Part shown: piece by piece, positions 23,060 through 36,200 of the stretch | Layout: the number at the start of each line of letters is the position of its first letter | How positions within the stretch are numbered: position 1 is the first letter of the stretch | Assembly (NCBI RefSeq): GCF_901709675.1 | Contig: NC_051098.1 | Span: 7,069,000-7,132,999, forward strand | From: Syngnathus acus | Taxonomy: Eukaryota > Chordata > Actinopteri > Syngnathiformes > Syngnathidae | DNA: 64,000 bases | Direction of reading: 5' to 3' | Translations under genes and position numbers: made by a program | Notes under the pieces: generated by a model | Database searches by the model: none | Told to the model about the DNA's origin: nothing | Seen by the model: only the letters and a program-made list of their open reading frames with translations

Positions 23060-25434
23060 TACACGCTGCCAGCAAGCCTGATTCACAAGATGACCCGCAG
23101 TCATGGTTTCGCCTGGTTTAACAGTGACTATGATCCTCTCCATACATCCAAGATCTCTGTTGTACTTTGCCATGTTCACTTCTGCCAACTACTATAACAC
23201 ATACTCCAGATCCACACATACACATACTCTGTTCAATGTAAAATGGCAAAACTGGATTAATCTGAAATTTAAAACAGCATCACTGCTACCGACTGGTGTT
23301 TGTGCATCAGCAAAGTTGTTTCTGAGCTTGAAATCGATGATGGAGAAGCATCAGAACCTCCCTCACCCATCCTCTGTTGAAAAATGTAAGTGAAGCGTAT
23401 ACTCGTCAATGGCAGTGAATGCTAAGAACTTTTTTTCTATTGCAGTGATAGGTACTCAAACATAATATTGAAGTAATACTCATGCAATCGGCTCTCTTTT
23501 AGACCAAACTCATCTGTTTATTGGATTTTCTTTCTCATCATGGTGTTGTTGAACTCCAGAGGTTGATAGAAAACTGGTTCCTGTGTTGGCTTATGTGCCC
23601 TTCTAACTCATTGAAAAAGTGCATGGAAAATTATGAAAAAAAAAAGATCCCAGTTAGTGGCGGTGAACCCTAACTATGCACCTAGTGCAGGTCAATTGAT
23701 TTCCAGTCACATGTGTCTTAATTGAATATTGACCAGGGTGTCAATACCAGATGACTTAGACGCAAGAGTAGTTTTCATAATTTTTAAGGAATTAATAGGA
23801 CAATAGGTTTGGTTTCTGCAGTTTTTAGACACACCCTGCAGAACAAATTATGCTCTCATAAAATGGGTGGAGGCTAACTCTAAAGTATGTGCTTCAACAA
23901 CAAAGAATAGTGATTGTGTTGCGTTGCAGTGCTTCATAATTAGCATGCTCAGAATTTATGTTGCAAGAAAATTGCTCAGACTATGCACCACAGTGGAAAC
24001 AAGAAAGTCACCATTAGAGGCTATTGTGAAACCCACACAGGCACAGGGAGAACATGCAAACTCCACACAGGAAGGCCGAAGCCCAAATAAAACACTGCTG
24101 CACTGTGAGGCGAACGTGCGAACCAGTGCGCCACCGTGCCGCTGAGGCAATGACACAAAGGGCAAAAGTTCACCACTGCTGCTGTAAAAGTAACCAATTC
24201 CCATTCATGTCTGGACTTGTCCACTCCAGCAAATCATGCTATTACTATTTGGGCTAAGGTCATAATGCATTCCCCAACCTCATTAATTGTAACATTCAAG
24301 TTATTTGATTGAGAGTTGCAATAAATCTGTTATATTAAAGTGGATGTTTTTCAATACCTGTACAGGCTAGGTCAAGTGAAGGATTATTTTGAACACCTCC
24401 TGTACTAATCAGAAGGGAAAAAAAAAGTGTATCTGCTCTAACTTTCATAAAAATGTGCAAATGCCATCCATGAAGGCATGAGGCATAATTCAAACACAGA
24501 ACCTCAAAAATGGGAGGCAGATGTGCTCCTGTGTTGCCCAACACAAACAAAGCCATTGATAAGTTAATCTATTTTTTCACACTGCACATTATTTAGCTAA
24601 ATGCATACTTCTCATTTCAATTATTCTAAGTTTACTTTACAGTTGTTGAGCTTTGCATTTTATCATCCTTAAAGCGGTTTCTATTTTGGTGCAGGAATAT
24701 AAACCACCATAAACTACATATTTTTATCATACCAAATCACATTTCAGCATTATTACGTTTGTAAGAGCATTTTCATTCAGCCATCTCTTGACACAGGGTT
24801 CATTTGCAGTTAGTGCACCAAATGTGGCTGTCAAGTGCTATATAACGCGTGAAACGTTCAGAGGAGATACAGACTTGGTGTTTTGTCTCCATCTGCTGGA
24901 ATATTTCCATAATTGATGAAACGTCATTTACTCAGTGTGTTTCCCTTTTCTGTTTTTGTTTATTTGGTTTGATTTCAATTACTATTTAGTGTTTGTCTGT
25001 ACTCTGCCAATAATAATGCTTTTCTTTATTTTTTTCTTGCATTAAAATACAGTAAAAAAAAATCTAATGGATCGATATCATTCAGTTCCTTTCGTTTTGA
25101 TTGTTTGCTTATAGCTTGATGCATTTGCTAAAATCTATTCAATATGTATTCAAATGATGATGTACACTATACCTATGATTGACTTCATCGCTTCTTCTGT
25201 GCGCTGTGTCACTGTCACTTTAAGGAACTTGCGCTTTTGACAAATGACTGCAGCGTCCATGTGATACCAAGCAAACCCCGGCTCTGGGATATTTGTCATG
25301 AAGTCTGATTTCATGAGCCAACCAGAGTTCATGTTGGGTGGGATGACATTCATGTGATCTTGACATCCATGTGATTTTACTTCCAAATGCACAGCAGCAG
25401 AGAAGGTACATTTCTGAGGTGCAGCTGACTTCAT
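23060..25434 (-). pseudogene. Possible decayed NDT80/MYRF-like DNA-binding domain (fragments)
   Basis: Three minus-strand pieces occur in the order expected for a myelin-regulatory-factor DNA-binding domain. (1) 25434-25150 is an open frame. Its stretch 25278-25210 (23 residues: GF, then MDAAVICQK, then VTV) aligns without gaps at about 10 of 23 positions to the human MYRF segment as I remember it. (2) 23640-23531 reads QHRNQFSINL and, in another frame, LEFNNTMMRKK, like the MYRF NL and LHF...MRKK strands. (3) 23140-23063 reads ERIIVTVKPG and later WQR, like ERIIV...NPG...WQR; two TAG codons (23194-23189) lie just upstream in frame. The frame change and stops suggest a relic. Homology is from memory, not from a search. 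Confidence 0.3.
24027..24143 (-). repeat. SINE fragment
   Basis: Shares GGGAGAACATGCAAACTC and the GTGAGGCGAACGTG...CGCCACCG head with the intact SINE; the B box is destroyed. Minus orientation. Confidence 0.7.
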
Positions 25435-26176
25435 CGCGTGAGTGTCCCTTCACCTCCTCTCTTACTTTCAATGCGGCAGATGTGAGATGAACGCACCTTG
25501 TTGGGGTGACAGATTACGGGAATTTTGTTATGTATCACAAGACATGACCATGCCGCTTTATTATTTTAAGGCAACACAATGATTCTCCGGTGAGTGGTGT
25601 GATACAACTAATAATAATTATTATTATTTTTGTAATTGGATTACTAGATATGTTTGAGGTTTCTTGAGGTTCTCTTATATAGAAGTGCTGATGTCACTTT
25701 CTGTACCGGAATTGTCCTAATTCAAATGCTGTTGAATGCAGTCTTTCACTGTCCCAATCTATCTGATGAGGATTTCATTCCAAAGTTACGTTACGTGCGC
25801 ATCTTGCAGAGATTTAGCATTTCAGTCATATCAGGACTTCGGGGAAGCATTTTTTTAACCAAATAAAAAAACTGCTTTTGTTATTCTAAATCCAGAAAGC
25901 ACACATGCTTACTTCTATTAGTTTTTCGAGGGCTTTAAAATGTTTAAACGATTAAATGAAATTATACTTCCGGAACAGTCGGCGGCATGATTGGTACTTG
26001 AGGGTGAAACCTCTTGGAGTCATAACAGTCTGTGTACATGCAGGAAAACACATTTTGTTCAGGAAATTGAATTCACGATACTGAAGAGTGATTTGAAACA
26101 AATCTTGACTAGCAGATTCATATAGTAACACGAAATACATCCTATTTAGTTTTTGGAAATCCTTTAGTTACACAAA

Positions 26177-26187
26177 TGCGCATGCGC
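26177..26187. promoter_or_regulatory. NRF1-type palindrome
   Basis: TGCGCATGCGC, a perfect match to the NRF1 core, in an AT-rich, CpG-poor background and 725 bp before the SACS start codon. NRF1 sites are common in promoters of nuclear genes with mitochondrial links; that it acts on SACS is inference. Confidence 0.4.
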
Positions 26188-26828
26188 TCAACATCATCCA
26201 CTAGTGTCACTGACCTGAGAAATAAAATAGGACAAAGCGCTCGTGTTAAACTGACTATAAATCGTGCCTGAAGAATAGTTATTTTCTAGGTGTGTATTAT
26301 TTCCGATCAAACGTCTAGGACATTTTTTACAATTTGGGGTTTGGTTTTAGCGTGTCTTCCGGACGACACGGAAGTCAGTGGGGTTGTACCATCTTGCATG
26401 ATGTCTACTCTTGACCAGGCTAATTCATTTTTATTCTTAGAACATTGCCTTGGAAGGAGGCGCTATTGTAATTGCAGGAAAACACCATGCCCACTCATGA
26501 TTGCTGTTGTTACAACGAGTATTTCCTGGAATACGTCCTGGTGTAAAATTGACAACTATTTCAGGGAACCTTTATCGGTGCGCATTGGCCAGACTCAAGT
26601 GAGTGCTAATGAGATAGCCGGATAACGCTCCAGTCCTTGCAACATAACACCCACCGGCACATTGAAAAAGAGAACCTCTTCGCTCAGTTCTTATTCCATA
26701 TTGCTTCTCTGCATCTTGCTATGTTGTATACTACTCATGGCCATTTTATTATAAAGATTTGATGCATTTTTTAACTCAAGAGACAGGTGTTTTCATGGAA
26801 GTAACGGGGTTCTTGTGTCGCAGCCCGA

Positions 26829-26861
26829 ATGGAGTATTCTTACGTGAAGACCAGAACATAG
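26829..26861 (+). promoter_or_regulatory. SACS upstream ORF 1
   Basis: ATG GAG TAT through ACA TAG, 10 codons plus stop. Counts only if the 5' UTR includes it. A possible 3' splice site (GTGTCGCAG) ends at 26823, just before. Confidence 0.4.
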
Positions 26862-26865
26862 TCCC

Positions 26866-26895
26866 ATGAAAGTGCTTCTGTGCTGGGACGCATAG
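26866..26895 (+). promoter_or_regulatory. SACS upstream ORF 2
   Basis: ATG AAA GTG through GCA TAG, 9 codons plus stop, ending 16 bases before the SACS ATG and in a different frame. Confidence 0.45.
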
Positions 26896-26911
26896 CAGCA
26901 ACAGCAGCGAG

Positions 26912-26934
26912 ATGGCTAACTGTCCACACCCGTG
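26912..26934 (+). CDS. SACS: SACS first coding exon
   Basis: ATG then MANCPHP and TG, joining G of the next exon to give Trp, the same junction as the human ...NRW start. Donor GTAAGT at 26935. Purine at -3 and G at +4. Confidence 0.85.
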
Positions 26935-27222
26935 GTAAGTGAAGATAAAATCATATTATACATTCGAAAATGTGCAAATATTACTGTAGCGACTCTTTGC
27001 AATCTTTTAGGGATGTCAATGTTACTCTGATTCATCTCTATGGACAACGAGTCATTGCAAACGAAGTTGAGCGTTTGGTCTCGGTCCTTTAAACGTGTTA
27101 GTATTCATGGCCAATTAGGTTCAGTTGAGTTTATTATGGCCAGTGCTGGCTGCCCCACCCACACAGGAACAGAACCAACATCTTGGATCCACTGCTACTG
27201 AATGAGAGATATTTTTCTTTTT

Positions 27223-27288
<66 letters not shown>

Positions 27289-30200
27289 AGGGTCAGTGTG
27301 GCGAATGTTTTGATTTTTCAGTGTTGATTAATTTTTAAAAAAAAAAAACACAAAAAAAACCAACACTAATAATTTCAATAATATGCAAAAAAAAAGTTCC
27401 ATCACATCAACCTAGATATTTTAAATATATATAATCATAGGTCTAGTAATCTGAAATTATTTTACATGGGGGGGTCACACCTCATTGTGCAGGACGCTGC
27501 CATGTCTCGCCACTATCTTTCTGCTATGGATACCTGATCACAAATTTGCTGGATCAATGACTAGTGTCACAAATGAAAATGCAATGTACTTCCTATGCCA
27601 CGGAAAGTGCTTCAAAATGCATGTTTTCAACTCAGGCCGTTGCATTCTATTAGTTCACCATTCGATGGCAAACAAATTATCTGTCTCTGTCTCTTTAATA
27701 TAGCTTTCTGTTTTTGCGGGCATTTCCTTCCCATTTTACTCCCGTTTATCAGTGTTCTTTGAAGAATTGAAGGGTTTGAATTTTTTTTTTTCCCCCCAAT
27801 GCATTTCATTGAGCCTCAATTATATGGAAATTTTTGCTATTCGCGACTGGCCAGCCTGGTTCCTATCCCTTGCGAACAGTGTCATTCTGGTAAGACACAT
27901 ATGTGTGAAAGAGCAGGAGAAAACACAAGCCTCATTATAATTACAAGTACCGTATTTTCCGCACTATAAGGCGCACCTAAAATCCTCAAATTTTCTCAAA
28001 AGCCGACAGTGCGCCTTATAATCATGTGCGCCTTATATATGGACCAATATTGAGCCACTACAGCAGGTGTGTCCAAAGTCCGGCCCGCGGGCCAAATGTA
28101 TATATCTTATATATAGACAAAATTTTAAAATGGGCCATTCATTGAAGGTGCGCCTTATAATCCGGTGCGCCTTATATATGGACAAAGTTTTAAAATGGGC
28201 CATTCATTGAAGGTGCGCCTTATAATCCGGTGCGCCTTATAGTGCGGAAAATACGGTACACTAATAGATTATATGTAGAGTTGCCTTTCATGTGACATCT
28301 TGTATGCCCCTTGGGAAGGTAGCATGACTCAGTGATGTTAATTCCTTTAGTAAAACCTTCAACTGAATACAAGCGGCAAATGGTAATAGATCATCAACAG
28401 ATGGAGCTGGTCATCTGTTCCTTCTCACGTTACTTCCAAACTGTACCTTTTAATCAATACAGACTCAGAACAATATGCATCCTTCCAGTAAGAGACTTCA
28501 TTTGATCTTTTGTTTTTGTCACTGCTCCCATTTTGAAAAAAGGATTTTATTCCAGAAAAACTCAGTATAATAAAGCCCAAGCAAAGCATTTGAAACAACT
28601 TGGTTGGAAAGAAAATTGGAAATGATTTGTTCTCTATTGATTAAGACATTAAGGAGTACTTCAACAATTTCAAATTATACATAGGATTGAATATATTAGG
28701 CAACAGAGTGCAAGAAAGCTGCTGGCTATATTGTACATATAGCACTGTAGAAACAATCCTTGTCATTTTATACTAGTATTAAGTATTTATTTGACTAACA
28801 AACATCCTAAATATTTACCTCAATTTCATCTCTTTTTTTGTTTTGTTTTTGTTTAAGGTTGCCTTGGGTAAATGTACATCACGACTACTTTGGCCTGAGG
28901 TCCTACCAGGTCTCCCCTTTGACATCGCTTGGTGATGTGAAACAGCTTCTCTATGAAGACACAAACCTGCCTGTCAGAGAGCAGCGACTCATTCACAATG
29001 GCAAAGTGGTACGTTATACCTTGTCAGATCAAAAATGTCATTTTATATCACATGGGCCTAAAAAAATGAAAGCATGCCAAAATTGCACCTCACACTCAAA
29101 GATAACATGGAACAGAAAAGCGCATTTGGGCATCAGAAGAACTCACGGGATCACCTTGACTGTAGCTTTTTTCCCACACCAAAAGACCACCAAGTCCAAC
29201 CAACCAGCTGTAATCCTTTGGCGAACCTTTTAGCCCCTAAAAAGCAGCTCTTACACTTCTGTGGCTTATCCGGCATGCTGCTAAAGCATCCAGTTCAAGT
29301 GGCATTTTCTGGGTTTGATCACATGACATTTGCAATGTGAGCCAGAGGGCACTCTGATTTCAATTTCAGTCAACAGTATGGAGCAGTGCAAGATAAAATC
29401 TCAGCGATCTGAGATGGATTAAATCAAATTTTTATGAATCCCTTATATAACCTTTTAGTGAATGTTTTTGTTTGTTCAAATATTTGTCGCCATTAACCAG
29501 TGATGACCAATTTATTTTCTTTTTCAATTAAAAAGGAACTTCTCCTCCCATTCTATATGCCGAGTTCATGTTTTTACCCTCTTGGAAAACATCCTATAAC
29601 CAGTTCATTTTGAGTTCTACTCTGTGGTTTTGTCACATTGTACTCGTAAGAGAGCACACCCATAAAGATAGAGAACTGATCTCTCTTTCTGTGACTGGAG
29701 ATAAACACAATTAGCAGAAAACATCCCAGTTTCAAGGTCCTGTTATGTAATTCTGAGATACACATCTAAGCCATTAAGAGTTAATTAACGATGGAGAAAC
29801 AACCAAGTGGAGGCTCTAACATTTGTCGGTAATATATAGCGAAATAATTGATATTTATCTCTATTTTTACACATAAACATAGAGAACAAGAACCTGTGGT
29901 GGGTTTTGGTTCTCTTGGTGTGTCAGTGAACATGACTGGGAGCTGACCTCACGTTGACTGAAAGCACCAGGTGGCGGCCGCGGCTCTGCCGCTCCCCTGA
30001 TCTCATACGCAAAAATTAGCTGCAGGCCACAGCTACATACTACAAATACTGCATAGCACAAGTTCATGAACCTGCACTTTACACAAGAATTGTACAGTCA
30101 CTAACCATATCATATGAGTAGAACATAAATGTTAAAAACATTACTTATAATTTATTACATTGTGTTGAATTATTAGCTTGTTGGTAGTGGCAATCAAAAC

Positions 30201-33200
30201 TGTCCATTATTGTTTTTGTGAAGTGTGAATTTCTGATACCGCTCTTACGGGAGATGTTGAGGATTGTGAGTACAACGCTGGGTGAAATGAAAGGTCCTTA
30301 TTCTGTGCTGTGTCATGAGTTGATTCAGAGTGTGAGTCTTCCTCCACCAAAGGCAAATCAGTGTTTTGGTGTTTTTTTCTTTGCTTGCAGAAATGAGTTG
30401 ATTCAGAGTGTGAGTCTTCCTCTACCAAAGTCAAATCAATGTTTTGATGTTTTTTTTGTTTGCTTGCAGACATAAACTATGCTACTCTTATACAACCACC
30501 ACAGTGCCAACGTGCAATCTAACTAAAAATGTATTGCACGATCATCCTTTCTAGAGAATGAGTGGGCTGATTGATGACTGTACTCTCTGTGGTGTGGCCA
30601 TGATCAGGATGATGACTGAGAGGTTTTTGTGTGCACTACACGGTTGGCCACTCACTTAATACTGTACGTGTAAGAACTGCTGAGCATAGTGGGTCACACT
30701 TTCACCTTGCAAAGATCATAATAGCACCATCAGTGCCAACATTCATGTTGCATAATTTTAAGTAAGGTGTTTACTAGCGCTCATAAAGATGATCAGTTCT
30801 GGATTTCATGCATGGTTTGATGAGAGGAATTAGTAATAAAAGAATAAATGGCAGTGCACATGTGTTGTGTGTACCAACATTGTGTGTTTCTACAATGAAA
30901 TGCCTTTTTATTGAATATTTTGCTGGTTGAAACCCATCCCGTTTAATTATTATATTTTTACTTGTCATTGTTTGTTTTTTCGTAGCTGGATGATAGCATG
31001 CCGATTGGTACTTTGGTGCCCACAGGAAGACCTGAGGTATCTTTCACACTGGAGGGAAGAGGCCTCCGAGGTGGAGGTAACGCTAAATTGCCTACATGAT
31101 GGTGAAGTCTTCCGCTTCTGTAGTGAATGGTGACGTTTACCCAGTTTTTGTTTGACAGGGAGATTTGGCCAAACGGCACCACCACTGGTTGAATTTCTCA
31201 AAGATATTCTGAGGAGGTACCCTGAAGGTGGACAGATTCTGAAAGTAAGTGTCGCAACACATTTACTTTAACCCCATTTTTTAAAACGTAACACCTCAAC
31301 GTCATACTTAAAAGGAGCTGATTCAAAATGCTGAGGATGCTGGAGCCACCGAAGTCAAGTTCATGTATGATGAGACAGAGTATGGAGTGGAGTCACTGTG
31401 GTCACCTGACATGGCTGAGTATCAAGGTTAGTTCTTAGCTGTCAGACTGGCCTGATAATCACTGAGGCGCTACTCTAACAACAAGACTAGCCTTGTGTGT
31501 TTTTCTGCTGTTAAGCATCATTGAGCATCTGGTCTCAAGCTGATCCTTTGCTCTTACCTCCATGTGACCTGAGAGATTTATTACAGAAGCAGTTCACCTT
31601 TAAATTCTTGACCCACAGTAGAGTACAGTACAATACTATATAATATCAAAGCAATATGAGTGGTTCCAGGACTTTGTCCTACCTTTCATTTGTTTGGATG
31701 GCAAAATATTGTCTGGACTTCACCAGCCTCTACATCTTCACTATGCTCACTTTGATTACATGGAAGTAAGGTGTGGTGCATATACTACCTATTCTCTTCT
31801 CACATTCCTCTTTGTGAGTTCAATTGCCAAACTTACAATTTGAGAGCAATGTTTTCCCCAGAAAGATAGGTCATTTCTTTTAAGTTATAGTTATTAGAGA
31901 GGTATTATCTTAATATTTTGGCGCCATTATGGGTTTCCAGGTACGGCGTTGTATGTCTACAATGATGCTGTGTTCACTGCGGAGGACTGGAATGGGATTC
32001 AGGAGATAGCCAGGAGCAGGAAGAGAGATGATCCGCTGAAAGTTGGGCGATTTGGGATTGGATTCAACTCTGTCTACCATATTTCAGGTTGTTCCTTGGA
32101 AAAAAAAAAAAGTCTTTATCATATTCCTGCCCAGTGATTACTCCCTAGTAGTAAATGAATACAGGCAGAAATACTGTACCCACAAACTCTTCTCATACTC
32201 AACAGTTGCTGTAATACACACCGCAATGCACTTATGTTATCCCTCTCTTTTTGTTTAGATGTCCCCAGTATATTCAGCGGAGATCAGATTGCCATGCTGG
32301 ATCCTCACCAGACCCTATTTGGAGTGAACGAGTCAGGACAGTGTTGGAACTTAAAGACTGACGTGAAGGAGATCTCGGAATTGTCGGACCAGTTCGCCCC
32401 ATTTATCGGGATATTTGGGAGCTGTGAGAAGACTATTAAGAATGGCTGCTTCCCTGGAACACTCTTCCGCTTCCCACTGCGCACAAAACCCTCCCAGCTC
32501 AGCAGCAACCTTTACAACAAAGAAAAAGTTCTGGAACTTTATGAGTCATTCAAAGCTGACGCAGATACAGTGTTGCTTTTCCTGAAGTGCGTTCAAAAGG
32601 TCTCTTTGCACGTGCGTGAATCTGATGGTACAGAGCGTATGTTGTTTCAAGTTACAGCTCAAGAAAATACTGATGATAAATGTGAAAGAACAAAGTCGCT
32701 CAAGACTCTGGCTGAGGCAGTTGATAGCTACAGCAACCATGTTCCCAGTTCCACCGTTACCTGTGTCACTTACCAGGTCAGTTTAGAGACTCAGGATAAA
32801 ACCAAAAAAGAGTCCAGGAGGATGAAGTGGCTTGTGTGTAATGGAGTTGGTGGGAGAGGAATGTGTGCTGAGTTGGACTCTCTTGCAGATGACTTAAAGT
32901 TCATGCCTACCATCGGCATCGCTCTGCCTCTATCATTGATGGACAGAGAAGATGAAGGGGCCACCTCTGGTTTCTCAGGACGAGCATTTTGCTTCCTTCC
33001 CCTTCCCCCAGGTGAGGAGGGTGAGACAGGACTTCCCGTACATGTCAGCGGGTTCTTTGGCCTCACAGATAACCGGAGGAGTATCAAGTGGCGGGATGTG
33101 GACCAGTGGAGGGATCCAGCTGCCTTATGGAATGAGCTACTGATAATCACTGTCATCCCTCAGGCTTATTTCATTCTCATCACTGAGGTTATCAAAAGGG

Positions 33201-36200
33201 TACAGACCAAAATGGACCAAGACTTTCCATTATGCCCGAGAAAGACCTATGTGGCCTGGCCAGATCCAAATCGGGTCAAATCCAGGTGGAAACTCATCCT
33301 ACAGCCCCTGTTTCATGAGCTTCTACAGCACCATGTCTTCTTTTCCCTCAGTGAAAGCTGGGTCAGCTTCGACCAAGCTGTGTTTTCTGAGCTCGACCTA
33401 GACAAAGACATTTCACAGACAGTCATTAACTACCTCCAAAGCTCAGGGATGCAGGTAGTGCAGGTGCCTCCTGCAGTGGATTCAATCTTGGTGGCTTATG
33501 GCACTCTCGAGTCCACAGAAGTGAAAAAGATTACGCCACTCTTGCTACGGCAACTTGTCAGGAAGTTCAAACACAAAGGACCCTTAGAGGAAAAGCTGCT
33601 GCTTCTGGAATTTGTACTTAGTGACGGCAATTACAGTGACCTAATAGGACTGGAGCTCCTGCCCCTTCAAGATGGAACAGTTACTGCATTTTCATCGTCT
33701 GTCACTGAAAAAGATTCTGTTTACATTACATCTGCCGAGTACCCCAGGTAAAGACTTTGTCAAATTACTACAACAGTACTACATCAGATGTGTAGTAATC
33801 TACACATACCTTGTTTTAGAAGGGGCACCTTTTACATTTTTTAAGTTAACAGCTTTTTTTCTGGGTTGCTAGTCAAAGTTTGACTTACCAGCAAGCCTTA
33901 GTTATATTGTCCCAAAAGTGAAGTGAAAAAAATAGAAATAAGGTATTGTAATGCCATTATAATGCCCTCACATGTGGCAGAGCCATCGTCACAGATCACT
34001 TCATCCATTTATTGAATTGGACAAGCAATCACACCAGGATTTTTTTAAATATTTGTTATTTTTTTAATATATATTTTTTTAGATCCCAATTACGAGCATC
34101 AAATTCATGTTTCTTGTGAAAATATAATAATTACAAATTGTCTTCCTTCATATAAACATTGAGATAATGGAATTATGTTTGTTCACCAAAAACACTGGTG
34201 TCTGACTAAAACCAGACTAAAAAAGGAGTTTATAGTCAAAGGAAACATGTCACAGCAACAGTGACTTTGTGAGACCTCAAACTATCAAAGAACAAAACCA
34301 AGATTGGGAAAAAACTTTTTGTTGCAAAACAATTTATTTACAGAGGGTGATCAATGTAGTACAAGTTAAAAACCCTTAAGCCAAGGTACTGCTGTATATG
34401 ATTCAACTCCATTAGCTCTTAAGCTATGGTAGATTTAATTTTCGTTTTTAACCAAGTAACATGTCGTTGTGAATTAATAATACAACATTAATCTTGACTT
34501 TATCATCAGGTGTCTGTACCCAGGGCTTGAGGGTCGGTTCATTCTGGAAAGTATTAAACCTTCAGTAATGGAGAGACTAAAGGAAGCCGCCAAAAGCAGA
34601 GGTAATATGATGTTGATTTTATTCATGAAAAACTTCCATTACTGATTTTTTTTTTTTTGCAACACGGTGACAGGAAATTCTGTTTTCCTCATTTCTCATA
34701 CAAATACAATACAGTAGAATAATTAATTTCATACTTCCAAAATTTGTCACTACAGTTCAGCGGTATCTGTGGGGGTGCTCAGGTACGTAGGTATTTAAGA
34801 TGTGTGAAACACTGACCTTTTTACTACTAACACAAACTAATGCATGTCTGGAAAGGAGCTCCAACTAAACTTCGAAGATTCTATAGAGCATAAAACCAAG
34901 TCCTGTGCTCAAATTCTGTAGTCGATCATTTTACACAAATCCCCCCTAAGAAAACACTAACACATTTCTGCATTTTGGACGACGAATTATTGAAACTAAT
35001 AAATGGCTTGTTCGGAATGTGTCAAATTATTTCCGTTTTAGTTTATATATTGTTATATATTATTACAGATTTCTTAAATTTGTTAACTATGTTTTTCTTT
35101 GTACTTTAAACAGGAAGACCCTGTACTCAGCTACAAATGTTGAACCCTGACCGCTCAGCAAGACTCATCAAGGAGATTCTATCAACAACTTGGCCAAACA
35201 GAGACTTCTTTTCCGAATGGGAACCTGGAAACCGAGAGCTGAAGCATCCAACAGTTTCTTGGTTAAAGATGGTTTGGAAGCATCTCTACATACATTTTGC
35301 CGATGACCTAAGTACCTTTGACAATATGCCTTTGATTCCGTTTGTGCCACTGGAGGAATGCATGGAAAAAGTTCAGCTTTTACGCCTCAAAACTCCATCA
35401 CCCATTATTCTCGTCGATGAAAATGAAACACCGTTCTCTGAATGCCTTCTTGAAGTTATGGAAAAGCTTGGCGCTGTGGTCATGAAAAAGCAGGATTCAT
35501 GTTTGCAGCATCCCCAACTCAAAAATTACATCCATCCCTGCTCTCCTGCATTGTTGCTGCGAATTATGGATAGATTGTCAATGCAGCGTTTAGTTAGCCA
35601 AGTGTCATCGTTTTCTGTCCTACAGAGGATTACTCTCAGAAACTTCCTATCTGGATTGTCTGATGTCACAGAAAAGGAAAAGCACACGCTGCTTGAGCTT
35701 TCCATCTTTGAAAGAGTTGGAGCCTGTGCAGAAGGTGCTTCAGCTTTTACATCGCTGAGAGGGGCCAGAGCCTTGCATCACAGAGCAAAGTACCCACCAG
35801 ATGTAAAGTTATCTCAGTGCCTGGTGGGCTCCCGCGATGAGGAGTCCATTCGCCTCATCAAAAAACTAAAAGTTGTACAGGTGAAAACAACTGATTGTTT
35901 GAAAATGATCATCCATGATATTCAAAGTGGATTCTACACACCAGATGAGATAACCCAAATCATGCTTTGGGCACTTAAACATTTGGCCTTCCTTAAGAAT
36001 GAAAACGCATCCGTCATCGGATGGCTTTCTGCTCTTAAATTTATTGAACTGCCTTGTGGAAGGTTAGTGTCAGCGTCCGAAGTGTTTGATCCGGATTTGG
36101 AGATTCTACAGAATTTGTTTTACAAGGAAGGTGAAACCAGGTTTCCCAGTAGTACATTTACCTCATCGCCTGATATTCTCCATTCACTCCGACAGTTAGG

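Larger units (their letters stand above)
21341..26828. other. Divergent intergenic interval TNFRSF19/SACS
   Basis: Contains the CpG block, one intact SINE, SINE fragments near 24027-24143 and 24485-24540, MYRF-like coding relics on the minus strand (25434-23060) and an NRF1-type palindrome at 26177. Otherwise AT-rich with no recognised gene. Confidence 0.6.
26935..28857 (+). other. SACS intron 1
   Basis: Holds a (CT)n microsatellite (27227-27283) and a 311-bp MITE (27948-28258). Nothing else recognised. Confidence 0.6.

Noticed and set aside
26290-26625. 111-codon + frame upstream of SACS as an extra gene
   Set aside because: No motif, no splice or promoter context; typical chance frame.
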